Shown here one piece after another: positions 26,960-38,157 of a stretch of 64,000 bases of DNA. The first letter of the stretch is position 1; the number at the start of each line of letters is the position of its first letter. The stretch comes from Serratia symbiotica. Lineage in GTDB: Bacteria; Pseudomonadota; Gammaproteobacteria; Enterobacterales; Enterobacteriaceae. The notes below the pieces were generated by a model. It had not been told where the DNA came from. It ran no database searches and saw only the letters and a list, made by a program, of their open reading frames with translations. The stretch covers positions 586,318 through 650,317 of the forward strand of contig LN890288.1 of NCBI GenBank assembly GCA_900016775.1, written 5' to 3'. The position numbers and the translations under genes were made by a program.

Positions 26960-28684
26960 TTAACTAATAAAATTTGGTGCGTTAGTCATAATACAAGATG
27001 CAGAAGTAGTCTTTGGAAAAGCAATAACATCTCTAATATTATCTGTTCCAGTCAACAACATAACTAAACGATCTAAACCAAAAGCTATACCAGCATGAGG
27101 AGGAGTTCCATATTTTAATGCATTCAATAAAAAACCAAATTGTTCTATTTGTTCATATTCATTTATTCCTAAAATATCAAATACAATTTTTTGTATTTTG
27201 AAATTATTAATACGAGCAGAACCACTACCTATTTCATAACCATTAATAACCATATCATAAGAATCTGCAATAATATTAACTAACATTTTATCATTTAATA
27301 CTTCTAACATTGAAATATTACATGGTGCAGTAAATGGATGATGTATTGATATAAATCTACCATCAGTTTCTTTTTTAAACATAGGAAAATCTATTACCCA
27401 TAATGGTGCCCAATGATTTAATTTAGTTAATTTTAAATCAAGACCTAATTTTAAACGTAATGCACCTAACGCTTCATTAATAATTTTTAAATTATCAATC
27501 ATAAAAAATAAAATATCTCCATTTTTTGCATTAGTACGTATTAAAATCATTTCTAATACCTCTAAAGTAATAAATTTAATAATAGAACTTTTTATACCAT
27601 TTAAACCTGCTGAACGATCATATACTTTTAACCAAAATAAATTTTTAGAACCATATGTATTAATAAATATTATATATTCATTAATTACTTTATGTGTTAA
27701 TTTTGGACTATTTGGAACACATAATCCTACAACTCGTATGTTAGTATCATTATAAAAAGTAGAAAACATTTTATAATTAATCTCTTTAAATACATCAGTA
27801 AGATCTATAAATTCTATTGGATTACGTAAATCTGGTTTATCAGAACCATAACGATACATAACTTCTTTAAAAGTCATAACTGGAAAAGATTCTAATTCAA
27901 TTCCTACAATTTCAAACCAAATTATTCGTATTAATTTTTCCATTATTTTACGTATTTTAAATGTATTCATAAAAGAAATTTCAATATCAATTTGAGTAAA
28001 TTCTGGTTGACGATCAGAACGTAAATCTTCATCACGAAAACATTTCACTATTTGATAATAACGATCAAAACCAGATATCATTAACAATTGTTTAAATAAT
28101 TGAGGAGATTGTGGTAATGCATAAAATTTACCTTTATGAATACGACTAGATACTAAATAATCACGTGAACCTTTTTGCGTAATTTTAGAAAGAATTGGAG
28201 TTTCAATATGAATAAAATTATTACTTTCCATAAAATGTCTAATTAAAATAGTAATTTTATCTCGAATTTTTAAACGATTTATCATTTCTAAACGACGTAA
28301 ATCTAAGTATCTATATTTTAAACGAGCTTCTTCATTATTAACTTGACTAAAATCAAGTGGTAAAGATTCAGAACTATTTATAATTTTTAATTTATTAGAA
28401 AATATTTCTATTTCTCCTGTTATCATTTCTGTATTAATCTGATTATTAGGTCGAGCATATACAATACCTATAACTTGTATGCAAAATTCATTACGTAAAT
28501 TAGATGCTTTATTAAAAAGTATTTTATTATCTGGACTAAATAATAATTGTATAATACCTGTACAATCTCGTATATCAATAAAAATTAAACCACCAAAATC
28601 ACGACGACGATTAACCCAACCACATAAAGTAACTTCTTTACCTATATAAGATGAATTTAATTTTCCACAATATTCAGTACGCAT
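26960..28684 (-). CDS. aspS: Aspartyl-tRNA synthetase
   Basis: 574 residues (E. coli 590), a bacterial-type class IIb enzyme. The OB-fold anticodon domain covers about 1-105 ([21 protein letters not shown], key residues near 20-40). Class II motif 2 begins FRDED at 216-220, the GAD insertion spans the middle, and motif 3 GIAFGLDRL is near 535. It charges tRNA-Asp. No upstream or downstream partner gene is adjacent; the nearest coding sequence upstream is more than 3 kb away. Confidence 0.97.
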   Translation of the reverse strand: MRTEYCGKLNSSYIGKEVTLCGWVNRRRDFGGLIFIDIRDCTGIIQLLFSPDNKILFNKASNLRNEFCIQVIGIVYARPNNQINTEMITGEIEIFSNKLKIINSSESLPLDFSQVNNEEARLKYRYLDLRRLEMINRLKIRDKITILIRHFMESNNFIHIETPILSKITQKGSRDYLVSSRIHKGKFYALPQSPQLFKQLLMISGFDRYYQIVKCFRDEDLRSDRQPEFTQIDIEISFMNTFKIRKIMEKLIRIIWFEIVGIELESFPVMTFKEVMYRYGSDKPDLRNPIEFIDLTDVFKEINYKMFSTFYNDTNIRVVGLCVPNSPKLTHKVINEYIIFINTYGSKNLFWLKVYDRSAGLNGIKSSIIKFITLEVLEMILIRTNAKNGDILFFMIDNLKIINEALGALRLKLGLDLKLTKLNHWAPLWVIDFPMFKKETDGRFISIHHPFTAPCNISMLEVLNDKMLVNIIADSYDMVINGYEIGSGSARINNFKIQKIVFDILGINEYEQIEQFGFLLNALKYGTPPHAGIAFGLDRLVMLLTGTDNIRDVIAFPKTTSASCIMTNAPNFIS

Positions 28685-30393
28685 ATTTTTTCCTTTTTTT
28701 ATAAAAATTATTAAAAAATTATAATATAAATTTTAATAATAAATTTAAATAAATTTAATAAATATTCATATAATAAGAAAATTAAAATATAATTTATATT
28801 ATAAATACAAAATTATATTAAATATTAATATTTAATATAATATAATAATAAATTTAAAATTTTATTGAATTTATTTAATTAATAAACAATATTAATATAT
28901 ATTATTTATTATAATAATAAATAAAAAATCAATTTTATTTATAGATAATGAATTTTAATTTATATAAATAATTAAAATTATTTTTTGATTATATGAATAG
29001 AAAAATTTAATAAAAATATTTAAAAATTAATACATATCATTCAAATAAACATATAAATAATATTATTATACTATTTATACATAAATAAATAAAACTAGTT
29101 ATAATAAACACATTAATATTATAAATATAATAATATAATTATTAACTATAACTTATTAACTTTATTAACATAATAATATAAATTAATGAAATAATTTTAA
29201 ATACTAATATTTTTTTTCATTAAAAAAAATAATAAAGAATATTTAAAAATAAATGGTGATAAAATATATAATGATTTTTATACGAAATACCTAAAGCTTT
29301 ACAAAATTTCTATTGACTAATAGAAATAATTTTTATTATATTAAAAAAGTTATATAATATAAACTATATGATTTTAAGTTAATATAATTATTAAACATAA
29401 CTATAGTTTTAATAATATATTTTATAAAAAAATACTTATAAATTAATTAATAGTTATCTAAACCATAATAAATTAAAAAAAAACTATATTAATAATGAAG
29501 TATTAATAAATAATATAATATATTATAATTTTAATATTAAAATAATATTTTTAATATTAAAATTATTGTTAATATAAATGATAAAAATTATACAATATTA
29601 AATAAAATAAAAGTTCATGTTAAACTATTATATAATTCTTTTATTATTTCAAAAAAATATCACAAACATTAATTTAATTTCTATTTAAATTAAACAAAAT
29701 ATAATGTAATTATTTTAATAATCTATTTACTAAATAAAGTAATTAATAAATATATAATTTCTATAATTATATATTATATAAAAAATTTTTAAGTATAAAA
29801 TAAAATACTTTTAGTTTATAACATTAAATTATTTAAACTAATTAAAAATAATAAAAATATACTCTTTAATAATATTAACTATTAATTTCTAAAACCTAAA
29901 GGTGTACATCACTATACTTTAAGTATAGTTAAATAAATAATTACTAAATTATTAATTTTTTAAAAGTTTATCAGACTTCCATTATCCTTTTAAAATTATA
30001 TTAAATTAACTATATAATATTTTTATTTCATAAAAAATATAAATATATTTATTATAAAATTATTAATATATATTATATCTATATTTTATAAAAATCTAAC
30101 TTTAAAATTATATCATGTATTAATATTAAAATATTTGTATATACTAAAATAAATAAATAATATTACTAAAATTTTTAATATACTATATATTATTCTTATA
30201 AAACAAACACTAAACTATTTAATAATCTTATAATAATATAGTTATAAACTAATAAATATAATACAAAAAAATACAATCTAAAATTACAAAAAAAAACAAA
30301 TAATAAAAAATATAATTTTAAAAGTAAAATATATTAAAAATTAAATATTATTCATTTTATAATATTTTTATTAAATTATTTTTATAAATAATG

Positions 30394-30579
30394 TTATAAA
30401 TATAACTTTTTTAATTTTTTTTTAAAAGATAAATTTATTTTATTTTTTAAATAAATATTTTTATAATATAAAGAAATACTTAAACCATGATTAAAATGAT
30501 TTCTAAAATTAATTTTATTACTTATAGCTAATAATTTTATTTTTTTTAAATATATATATATATATATATATATATTCAT
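30394..30579 (-). pseudogene. Doubtful 61-codon frame, possible gene remnant
   Basis: The frame starts MNIYIYIYIY, which is simply the translated TA repeat at 30550-30575, and continues KIKLLAISNKINFRNHFNHG into a Lys-rich tail. I do not recognise the family. The middle part (about 15-45) has somewhat less extreme composition than its surroundings, so a decayed gene fragment is possible, but chance is at least as likely in such A/T-rich DNA. Confidence 0.15.
30550..30575. repeat. TA dinucleotide microsatellite
   Basis: An uninterrupted alternating AT run of 26 bases. It is a slippage-prone tract within the gene-free region. Confidence 0.85.
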
Positions 30580-31799
30580 TACTTTTATATTAACAAATAT
30601 TTCTTATATTTAACTATTTTTAAGATCTAATATAACTTTAGATAATTATTATAAAAAAAATAAAAATTACTTTTAGATATTTATTATTTAAAATTTTTTA
30701 ATAAAAAAACTATTTTATATACTAAATTTTTTACCTATTAATTTTAATTAATAAGCAAAATTATTTTATAAAAAATAATTCTAAATTATTACAATATAAA
30801 TTAGTAAATAATACTTTAATTTTACGATCTAATATAATATTAATACTCACTATTACTACATCAAATATTTAAATTTTAAACCTAGTAATAAAATTTTAAA
30901 TATTTAATTAAAAATTAAACAATTAATTTTCATTTCTTTATATAATGTATAAACTATATCCATATTAAAAATTTAAAGAATATTTTTTATATTAATAAAT
31001 TCAAATAATGAATAAAAAAAATTTATTACAAGACGTAAAATATTAATTAATTTCATTAAAATACTTAAAAATATTAAAATAATTATTAAATACTTTTCAT
31101 TAAAATTTTTTAAAATATAAAAAATAAATAATCTTATATATTTATGTTAAAATATATAAATATAAAAATATTAAATTCTAATATTTTTAAATAAAATTTT
31201 AAATATATTATAAAATATAATTTTAATATCATATCTAATAATATTTTTATTACTAATAAAAAATATTATTTATATATACTTTAAAAATAATTATTAAGAT
31301 TTATTCTTTACTCTATTTCATAAAATTATTAAATTATTTTAATATTATTCTTATAAAAAATATTTAAAAATTAATGTAAAATTAATTTTAATAAATTATT
31401 ATTATCTTATATATTAATAAATACTTTTATTTTTATATACCAAAATTTATTAAATTTAAATTATATACTAACAATAATAATTAAAATAAATTTTATTTGA
31501 TCTAATATTAATAATAAAATTATATTATTTATTAAAATAATTTTAAAATTAAATATACCATTATTTTTTAATATAAAATATATGTAATACTTAATTAAGA
31601 ATTACATTCAAAAAAACATTAAATTAATCTAACTATTATTATAATAATGATAAATTAATAATTATAAATAATTTGTATTATAAACCTTTTAAAATATAAA
31701 AAATAAAATATATTTTTATATTTTTAAAAAAATATATTAATAATTATATTTATACTTTTAAATTAATATACATATTATTAAAATATATAATATGTTATT

Positions 31800-31846
31800 A
31801 ATCTTTTATAAAAATTAATTTTAAAAATTAATTTTTATAAAAGATT
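31800..31846. repeat. 22-bp A/T hairpin downstream of tusA
   Basis: Bases 31800-31821 and 31825-31846 are perfectly complementary, with a 3-base centre TAA. It lies about 125 bases past the tusA stop. It could be a terminator for tusA, but no T run follows on the minus strand. Confidence 0.55.
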
Positions 31847-31970
31847 TAAAAAAAATAAAAATAATTTTATTAAACATTATATATATATTATTTCTTTTAA
31901 AAATTAATAAATTAATTTTAAAATTTATCTAACATATAAATAATTTAATTAATATAAATATTAATATAAT

Positions 31971-32216
31971 TTATATTCCCTTTTTTAATAAATAATAATA
32001 AGGAATTATATCAATTTTTTTATCTAATAAAGTATGTTCCATAAAATAACAAAAATTCGGAATATCATAAATTGTAGATGGATCATCGGCAGTAATTAAT
32101 ACTATATCACCATTATTCATATTACGAATAATTTTACGTATCATCATAATTGGTTCTGGACATCTTAATCCTAATGTATTAAGATTTTGATTTATATACA
32201 TAGATAAATTATGCAT
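31971..32216 (-). CDS. tusA: TusA, sulfur carrier for tRNA 2-thiolation
   Basis: 81 residues, the E. coli length. The SirA-family motif [14 protein letters not shown] puts the sulfur-carrying cysteine at C19. TusA takes persulfide from IscS and passes it through TusBCD/E to MnmA for s2U34 in tRNAs. None of the Tus partners or MnmA is in this window. It lies 54 bases after lysP on the same strand and may be co-transcribed with it. Confidence 0.94.
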   Translation of the reverse strand: MHNLSMYINQNLNTLGLRCPEPIMMIRKIIRNMNNGDIVLITADDPSTIYDIPNFCYFMEHTLLDKKIDIIPYYYLLKKGI

Positions 32217-32270
32217 ATATAATATTTCCTTTAATTTTATAAAAAATTTAATTTATTGATTAATTAATAT

Positions 32271-33740
32271 CTATTTTTTTTTAAAATTCATTTTTTCATA
32301 TTTAATTATATGACTACCTTTAATAATTTTATATCCAAACCAAATAATTAAAAAAAGTGGTATACAAATATAAGTCGAAATTACATTATACCAATCTATT
32401 TTATTTTCTAAAAATACATGATAATTTTGTCCTAATATAATCATCAAACATAAAAAAAAAGCAAAAATAGGTCCGAAAGGAAAAAAATAAGAATAATAAG
32501 ATAATTGATTTAAATCATATCCTTGTAATATATAACCACGACGAAATCGATAATGACTAATAGCAATTCCTAACCAAGCAATAAAACCAGTCATACCAGA
32601 AGTATTTAAAAGCCACAAATATACTAAATTATTACCAAACATTGAACTTAAAAAACAAAAAGCTGCAATAATTGTTGTAATATAAAGTGCATTACGTGGT
32701 ACACCACTATGAGATAATTTCGAAAAAATACGTGGTGCTTTACCTTCTGTAGCTAAAGTAAACAACATACGAGTTGCAGCATACATACCTGAATTTCCAG
32801 CAGATAAAATTGCAATCAGAATAACAATATTCATGATTGTAGCAGATGATAATAAACCTGCATTTTTAAAAATTAAAGTAAATGGACTTAATGTACTATT
32901 TATAATATTAGTATATAATAATTGTAAATTTTTATAAGGCATCATAATACTAATAATCAAAATAGTAAGAATATAAAATAAAAGAATACGCCAAAATACT
33001 TGACGTATGGCATATGGAATATTTTTTCTTGGATTTTTAGATTCACTAGCTATAATACCAATCAATTCAGTACCTTGAAATGAAAAACCAACTATCATTG
33101 CTACATTTACTATTGCTGAAAATCCACCAACAAAAGGTGCTTCATCTATTATAAAATTTTTAAATCCACTATTTTCACCACCTTTAATTATACCAAAAAT
33201 CATTAATATTCCAATACTAATAAACACAATTACAGTAATGACTTTTATTAAAGAAAACCAATATTCAGCTTCACCAAAACCTTTAACTGAAATATAATTT
33301 AATAAAAACATTAAACTAAGAAAAAAAAAACTCCAAATCCAACCTGGAATAGTCGGAAACCAATAAGACATTACAAATTGTGATGCTACTAAATCAACTG
33401 CAATTGTTATAGCCCAATTATACCAATAATTCCAACCTAATGCAAAACCAAAACCTTCCTCAACATATTTTGTACCATAAGTATAAAATGAACCAGATAC
33501 CGGCATAAATGCCGCTAACTCTCCTAAACCAGTCATTAAAAAATATACCATTAAACCAATTAAAGAATAAGATAATAATGCCCCACCTGGACCAGATTGA
33601 GAAACAATTGTACCTGAAGCAACAAAAAGACCAGTTCCAATAGAACCACCAATAGCAATCATAGTTAAATGTCGAGCTTTTAACTCACGACGTAATTTTG
33701 GAACTAAATATTCTATTTTTTTAACATCCTTATGGATCAT
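32271..33740 (-). CDS. lysP: LysP, lysine-specific permease
   Basis: 489 residues, identical in length to E. coli LysP and very similar throughout. The APC-family start LRRELKARHLTMIAIGGSIG (34 onwards from the cytosolic tail) and GTGLFVASG are clear, with about twelve membrane helices; SFQGTELIGI and LNTSGMTGFIAW are also conserved. It imports lysine by proton symport, so this cell probably obtains lysine from its host. A GGGTT ribosome site precedes the ATG. Confidence 0.95.
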   Translation of the reverse strand: MIHKDVKKIEYLVPKLRRELKARHLTMIAIGGSIGTGLFVASGTIVSQSGPGGALLSYSLIGLMVYFLMTGLGELAAFMPVSGSFYTYGTKYVEEGFGFALGWNYWYNWAITIAVDLVASQFVMSYWFPTIPGWIWSFFFLSLMFLLNYISVKGFGEAEYWFSLIKVITVIVFISIGILMIFGIIKGGENSGFKNFIIDEAPFVGGFSAIVNVAMIVGFSFQGTELIGIIASESKNPRKNIPYAIRQVFWRILLFYILTILIISIMMPYKNLQLLYTNIINSTLSPFTLIFKNAGLLSSATIMNIVILIAILSAGNSGMYAATRMLFTLATEGKAPRIFSKLSHSGVPRNALYITTIIAAFCFLSSMFGNNLVYLWLLNTSGMTGFIAWLGIAISHYRFRRGYILQGYDLNQLSYYSYFFPFGPIFAFFLCLMIILGQNYHVFLENKIDWYNVISTYICIPLFLIIWFGYKIIKGSHIIKYEKMNFKKK

Positions 33741-33866
33741 ACTAACCCTTTATTTAAAATATAAATATCATTTAAAAATAATATTATTTATTTAATTAAA
33801 AATATCAAATATAATATTATTTAATAATTTAAAATATTATTTAAAATTTTATAATTTTAATTTTAG

Positions 33867-33892
33867 AAAAAAAAAAAAAAAAAAAAAAAAAA
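33867..33892. repeat. Poly(A) run of 26
   Basis: Twenty-six consecutive A (T on the minus strand) lie between the lolA stop and the lysP start. It could act as the U tract of a lolA terminator or may be simple drift; the exact length is uncertain in any sequencing data. Confidence 0.85.
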
Positions 33893-33983
33893 TTAAATAA
33901 ATAATATTAATATTAATTAACTATAATTAATAATTTCTATATTAATTATAATTTTAAATAGTTAATAAAATATCATTAACATT

Positions 33984-34595
33984 TTATTTACGCTGATCAT
34001 CTAACATTACTCCTTTTGGGATAATGAATATAAATTTATTAGAATTAATAAAAATATGTTTTTGATATTTTAATATATATGTATTAATTTTTCCATCTTT
34101 CTCTATTGTAATAAATTGTTTTATAATACCATCTTTAGTAATATTAATAAAAAATTTTAATATATTGTCATTATCAAATTTTGGTATTAATTCAAAATTA
34201 TCACCTTGTTGTTTAACATTATATTTTTTCCAATCATTAATGTTATTATGAAAAATTAATATAAACATCATTTGATTCATTATTTTATTTAATCTAGTTG
34301 CAATTACTTGTTCAAGTAATAAATTATAAATCCATATAGTTTTACTATCAGAAATAATAACAATTTCATCTGGAAAAATAATATGCCATTTAAAAAAATT
34401 TGGTCTTTTTATCCATAATTCACCTGTACTTTCTTGAATTATATCACCATTACTATTCTTAATATTTTGAGAAAATTTAGTATAAATACTTTGTATTTTT
34501 TTTAAACGATTTTGTAAATTATTAGTAACATCTGCTAATACTGATGTAGATAAAAATCCTAAAAAAAAATAGCATCCAATTAATAATTTTTTCAT
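33984..34595 (-). CDS. lolA: LolA, periplasmic lipoprotein carrier
   Basis: 203 residues (E. coli 203-204). The signal peptide MKKLLIGCYFFLGFLSTSVLA is cut after residue 21. LQNRLKKIQSIYTKFSQ and GELWIKRPNFFKWH, followed by SDSKTIWIYN, match the LolA fold that shields lipoprotein acyl chains between LolCDE and LolB. It follows ftsK as in E. coli; rarA, which comes next there, is missing. AGGT lies before the ATG. Confidence 0.95.
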   Translation of the reverse strand: MKKLLIGCYFFLGFLSTSVLADVTNNLQNRLKKIQSIYTKFSQNIKNSNGDIIQESTGELWIKRPNFFKWHIIFPDEIVIISDSKTIWIYNLLLEQVIATRLNKIMNQMMFILIFHNNINDWKKYNVKQQGDNFELIPKFDNDNILKFFINITKDGIIKQFITIEKDGKINTYILKYQKHIFINSNKFIFIIPKGVMLDDQRK

Positions 34596-34777
34596 TACTT
34601 AGATACCTATTACAATATTTTTAAAAATATTATTAATCAATTTTTATGCATTTACATTTGAAATGTACTAAATATGTTTAAAATATAAATTAAATTTATT
34701 TCTTTATTAAAAATATTTTTTTAATTTTATATTTATTATTTATATAATAATTTTTAATTTTAAAAAATATTTCATAA

Positions 34778-35395
34778 TTATATTTTATATTTTTTAAAAA
34801 AATTAATAATATTTAATATAAAAATTATTAATTTTTTAATAATTTTTAACCATAATAAACCTATAAATAATATTATACCTACTAATAAAAAACAGAATAA
34901 TAATATTATTATATAAATATTACTAAATTTATATAATATAAAATTATTAAAAAAACTACCAATAATACCACCTATAGAAAAATCATAAAAATTATTTTTA
35001 TAAAATGCAAGTAAACTACAAGAAGAAAAAATTATCATAAATAAACCAATAAAACGTAATGAAATTAAAAAATAATTTATATATTTTATTTTAATATATT
35101 CACAATAAATCATCCAATATAAACCTAACATCATTAAAGGAATTAAATAAGCTACTATTCCAAATATAAATAATAATATATCAGCTAACCAAGCACCAAA
35201 ACTTCCACCAAAATTATGAATAGATTTATTCCATGTTATTTGCAACCAACTAGGATCAGAAGGTTCAAAACTAATCAATATACCTATAAGATAAAAATAA
35301 AATATTATATTTAACATAAAAAAAAATTTAATTAAAAATTCATATTTATATATTTTTTTAAAAAAAATAATTTTGTTTATATATTTATGATTCAA
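34778..35395 (-). CDS. ftsK: FtsK reduced to its N-terminal membrane domain
   Basis: 205 residues, where E. coli FtsK has 1329. SFEPSDPSWLQITWNKSIHN and FGAWLADILLFIFGIVAYLIP align with the first domain of E. coli FtsK, and four membrane helices can be counted (about 22-43, 70-97, 110-130, 155-185). This domain sits at the septum and is the part essential for division; the linker and the DNA-translocating motor with its gamma domain are absent. Only 182 bases separate the stop from lolA, so the motor has been deleted. The start is TTG at 35395 with GGAG 8 bases upstream. Confidence 0.85.
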   Translation of the reverse strand: MNHKYINKIIFFKKIYKYEFLIKFFFMLNIIFYFYLIGILISFEPSDPSWLQITWNKSIHNFGGSFGAWLADILLFIFGIVAYLIPLMMLGLYWMIYCEYIKIKYINYFLISLRFIGLFMIIFSSCSLLAFYKNNFYDFSIGGIIGSFFNNFILYKFSNIYIIILLFCFLLVGIILFIGLLWLKIIKKLIIFILNIINFFKKYKI

Positions 35396-35536
35396 AAATA
35401 TTCTCCAATTTTTTATTAAAAAATAAAATAAATAAATTTAATAATATATTAAAATATTAAAATATAAAATTATATATATTAAATTTTTAAAAAAAAAATT
35501 ATATATTAAAATAATATTTTTATTTTAAAATAAATC

Positions 35537-35564
35537 TTGACACTATAAAATATATATATATTAT
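35537..35564 (+). promoter_or_regulatory. sigma-70 promoter of tRNA-Ser
   Basis: TTGACA (35537-35542, perfect -35) is followed after 16 bases by TATTAT (35559-35564). The tRNA begins 34 bases later. It is the only consensus -35 box in this spacer. Confidence 0.75.
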
Positions 35565-35597
35565 TTATAAATTATAAAAATATTAATTTATCTTCAG

Positions 35598-35682
35598 GGA
35601 GGAATGGCCGAGTGGTTTAAGGCAACGGTCTTGAAAACCGTCAATGGGAAACTATTCCAGAGTTCGAATCTCTGTTCCTCCA
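35598..35682 (+). tRNA. tRNA-Ser (anticodon TGA)
   Basis: An 85-nt class II cloverleaf: acceptor GGAGGAA/TTCCTCC, anticodon stem ACGGT-CTTGAAA-ACCGT, a long variable arm (CAATGGGAAACTATTC) and T-arm CAGAGTTCGAATCTCTG. No CCA is encoded (ATTA follows). It reads UCN codons, mainly UCA. Confidence 0.96.
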
Positions 35683-35700
35683 TTATATTATAAAATATTT

Positions 35701-35734
35701 AATATATAAGGATAATAAAATATCCTTATATATT
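35701..35734. terminator. Bidirectional hairpin between tRNA-Ser and gapA
   Basis: AATATATAAGGATA (35701-35714) pairs perfectly with TATCCTTATATATT (35721-35734), loop ATAAAA. It lies between the tRNA 3' end and the convergent gapA stop, fitting a shared terminator. Confidence 0.7.
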
Positions 35735-35749
35735 TAACATTTTATATAA

Positions 35750-36787
<1,038 letters not shown>

Positions 36788-36937
36788 TTAAAATAAAATA
36801 TTTAAATAATAAAATATAAATTAATATTAAAATATTTTATAAATATATAATAAAATTATTTATTAAAATTATTAAATAATATTAAAATTAATTACTTTAA
36901 TTAATTTAAAAATTATACATACTAAATATTTATAAAT

Positions 36938-37213
36938 TTATTTATTATTTTTATAAAATTTTTTTTTATAATTAGAAATTAAAGGTCTATATATTTCTAT
37001 TCTATCACCATTATTTACTATATTATTTAATTTTACTAATTTACCATATATTCCAAATTTATTAACATTTAAGTCTATATTTAAATCTAAATCTAACAAG
37101 CCTGATTTTTGAATTGTTTCTTCAACATTACTACCTATATCTATTTTAAATAAACGACGATATTGATAATCAGGTAAAGCATAAATTACTTCAACTTTAA
37201 TCTTTTTTAACAT
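36938..37213 (-). CDS. rnfH: RnfH/RatB family protein (UPF0125)
   Basis: 91 residues (E. coli about 96). KVEVIYALPDYQYRRLF, EETIQKSGLL and the C-terminal NNGDRIEIYRPLI are the family's ubiquitin-like beta-grasp pattern. The E. coli gene is in the ratA-ratB-smpB-bamE neighbourhood; none of those is adjacent here. The molecular role of the family is not settled. It is transcribed divergently from nfuA. Confidence 0.85.
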   Translation of the reverse strand: MLKKIKVEVIYALPDYQYRRLFKIDIGSNVEETIQKSGLLDLDLNIDLNVNKFGIYGKLVKLNNIVNNGDRIEIYRPLISNYKKKFYKNNK

Positions 37214-37474
37214 TGTAAATTAATTATTAAATGAAATAATAATTATATAATATATAGTAATTTTTATTTTATTTAAATTATATATAATATATAATTTTTA
37301 AGTTAATTAAAAATAATAAAAATATTATATAAAAAAATATATTTTTTAATAAATTATAACTTAAATATTAAAAATTATCTATATTTTTATAAAAATTTAT
37401 TTTATAAATTTTTAAAAAAAAACATTTACAAATAAATATATTAACATTATATCAACTGATATTAAGGTAACAAT

Positions 37475-38026
37475 ATGATTCATATTACACATATTGCACA
37501 AAAACATTTTTTAAAATTATTAATGAATCAAAAAAAAGGAACTCAAATTCGTGTATTTGTTATAAATCATAATACAATCGAAGCAACATGTAAAGTTTCT
37601 TACTGTCCAAAAAATACTATAAATAAAACTGATATTAAAATAAAATTTAAAAATTTTTCTGTATTTATTGATAAAAAAAGTGCTCCTTATTTAAAAAATG
37701 CTGAAATAGATTTTATAACTAACCAATTAAATTCACAATTAACATTAAAAGCACCAAATGTTAAAACTAAACAAAATAATAACATATCATTATTAAAACG
37801 TATTAAATATTTCATAAAATCAAAAATTAATCCACAATTAGCTTTACATGGTGGTTATATAGATTTAATAAAAATTACTGAAAAAAAAATAGCTATTTTA
37901 AAATTTTATGGTAATTGTAACGGTTGTTCAATGATTAATATTACCTTTAAAGAAGTAATTGAAAAAAAAATATTAATGAATTTTCCAGAAATTTCATCAG
38001 TAAAAAATATAACTAATCATCAATAA
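37475..38026 (+). CDS. nfuA: NfuA, iron-sulfur cluster carrier
   Basis: 183 residues (E. coli 191). An N-terminal A-type-like domain without the cluster cysteines is followed by the Nfu domain with C148-x-x-C151 (GNCNGCSM). NfuA delivers [4Fe-4S] clusters and helps regenerate the auxiliary cluster of LipA and related radical-SAM enzymes; BioB is the obvious client in this window. AAGGTAACAAT supplies the ribosome site before the ATG. Confidence 0.95.
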   Translation: MIHITHIAQKHFLKLLMNQKKGTQIRVFVINHNTIEATCKVSYCPKNTINKTDIKIKFKNFSVFIDKKSAPYLKNAEIDFITNQLNSQLTLKAPNVKTKQNNNISLLKRIKYFIKSKINPQLALHGGYIDLIKITEKKIAILKFYGNCNGCSMINITFKEVIEKKILMNFPEISSVKNITNHQ

Positions 38027-38157
38027 AAATAACTATTTTATAATAAATATTATTAAATATTTTTTAAAATATTTATAATTCATATTGATCAAATATTTAT
38101 TAAAATAAAATTTAATATATAAATTTTAATATATTTAAATATTTTTATATATAATAT

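Larger units (their letters stand above)
28685..31970. other. 3.3-kb gene-free region between aspS and tusA
   Basis: Extremely A/T-rich on both strands, with no frame that I can relate to a family. The only open stretch over 60 codons (30394-30579, minus) begins in a TA dinucleotide run and is listed as a doubtful remnant. Other landmarks are a 19-base palindrome at 29911-29929, the (TA) run at 30550-30575 and a 22-bp hairpin at 31800-31846. No tRNA, SRP RNA, RNase P RNA or tmRNA signature is seen. It is best read as several genes eroded beyond recognition. Confidence 0.6.

Noticed and set aside
28685..31970. Search for tRNA, tmRNA, SRP RNA or RNase P RNA in the long spacer
   Set aside because: No acceptor/T-arm motif or conserved RNA core was seen; composition is nearly uniform A/T.
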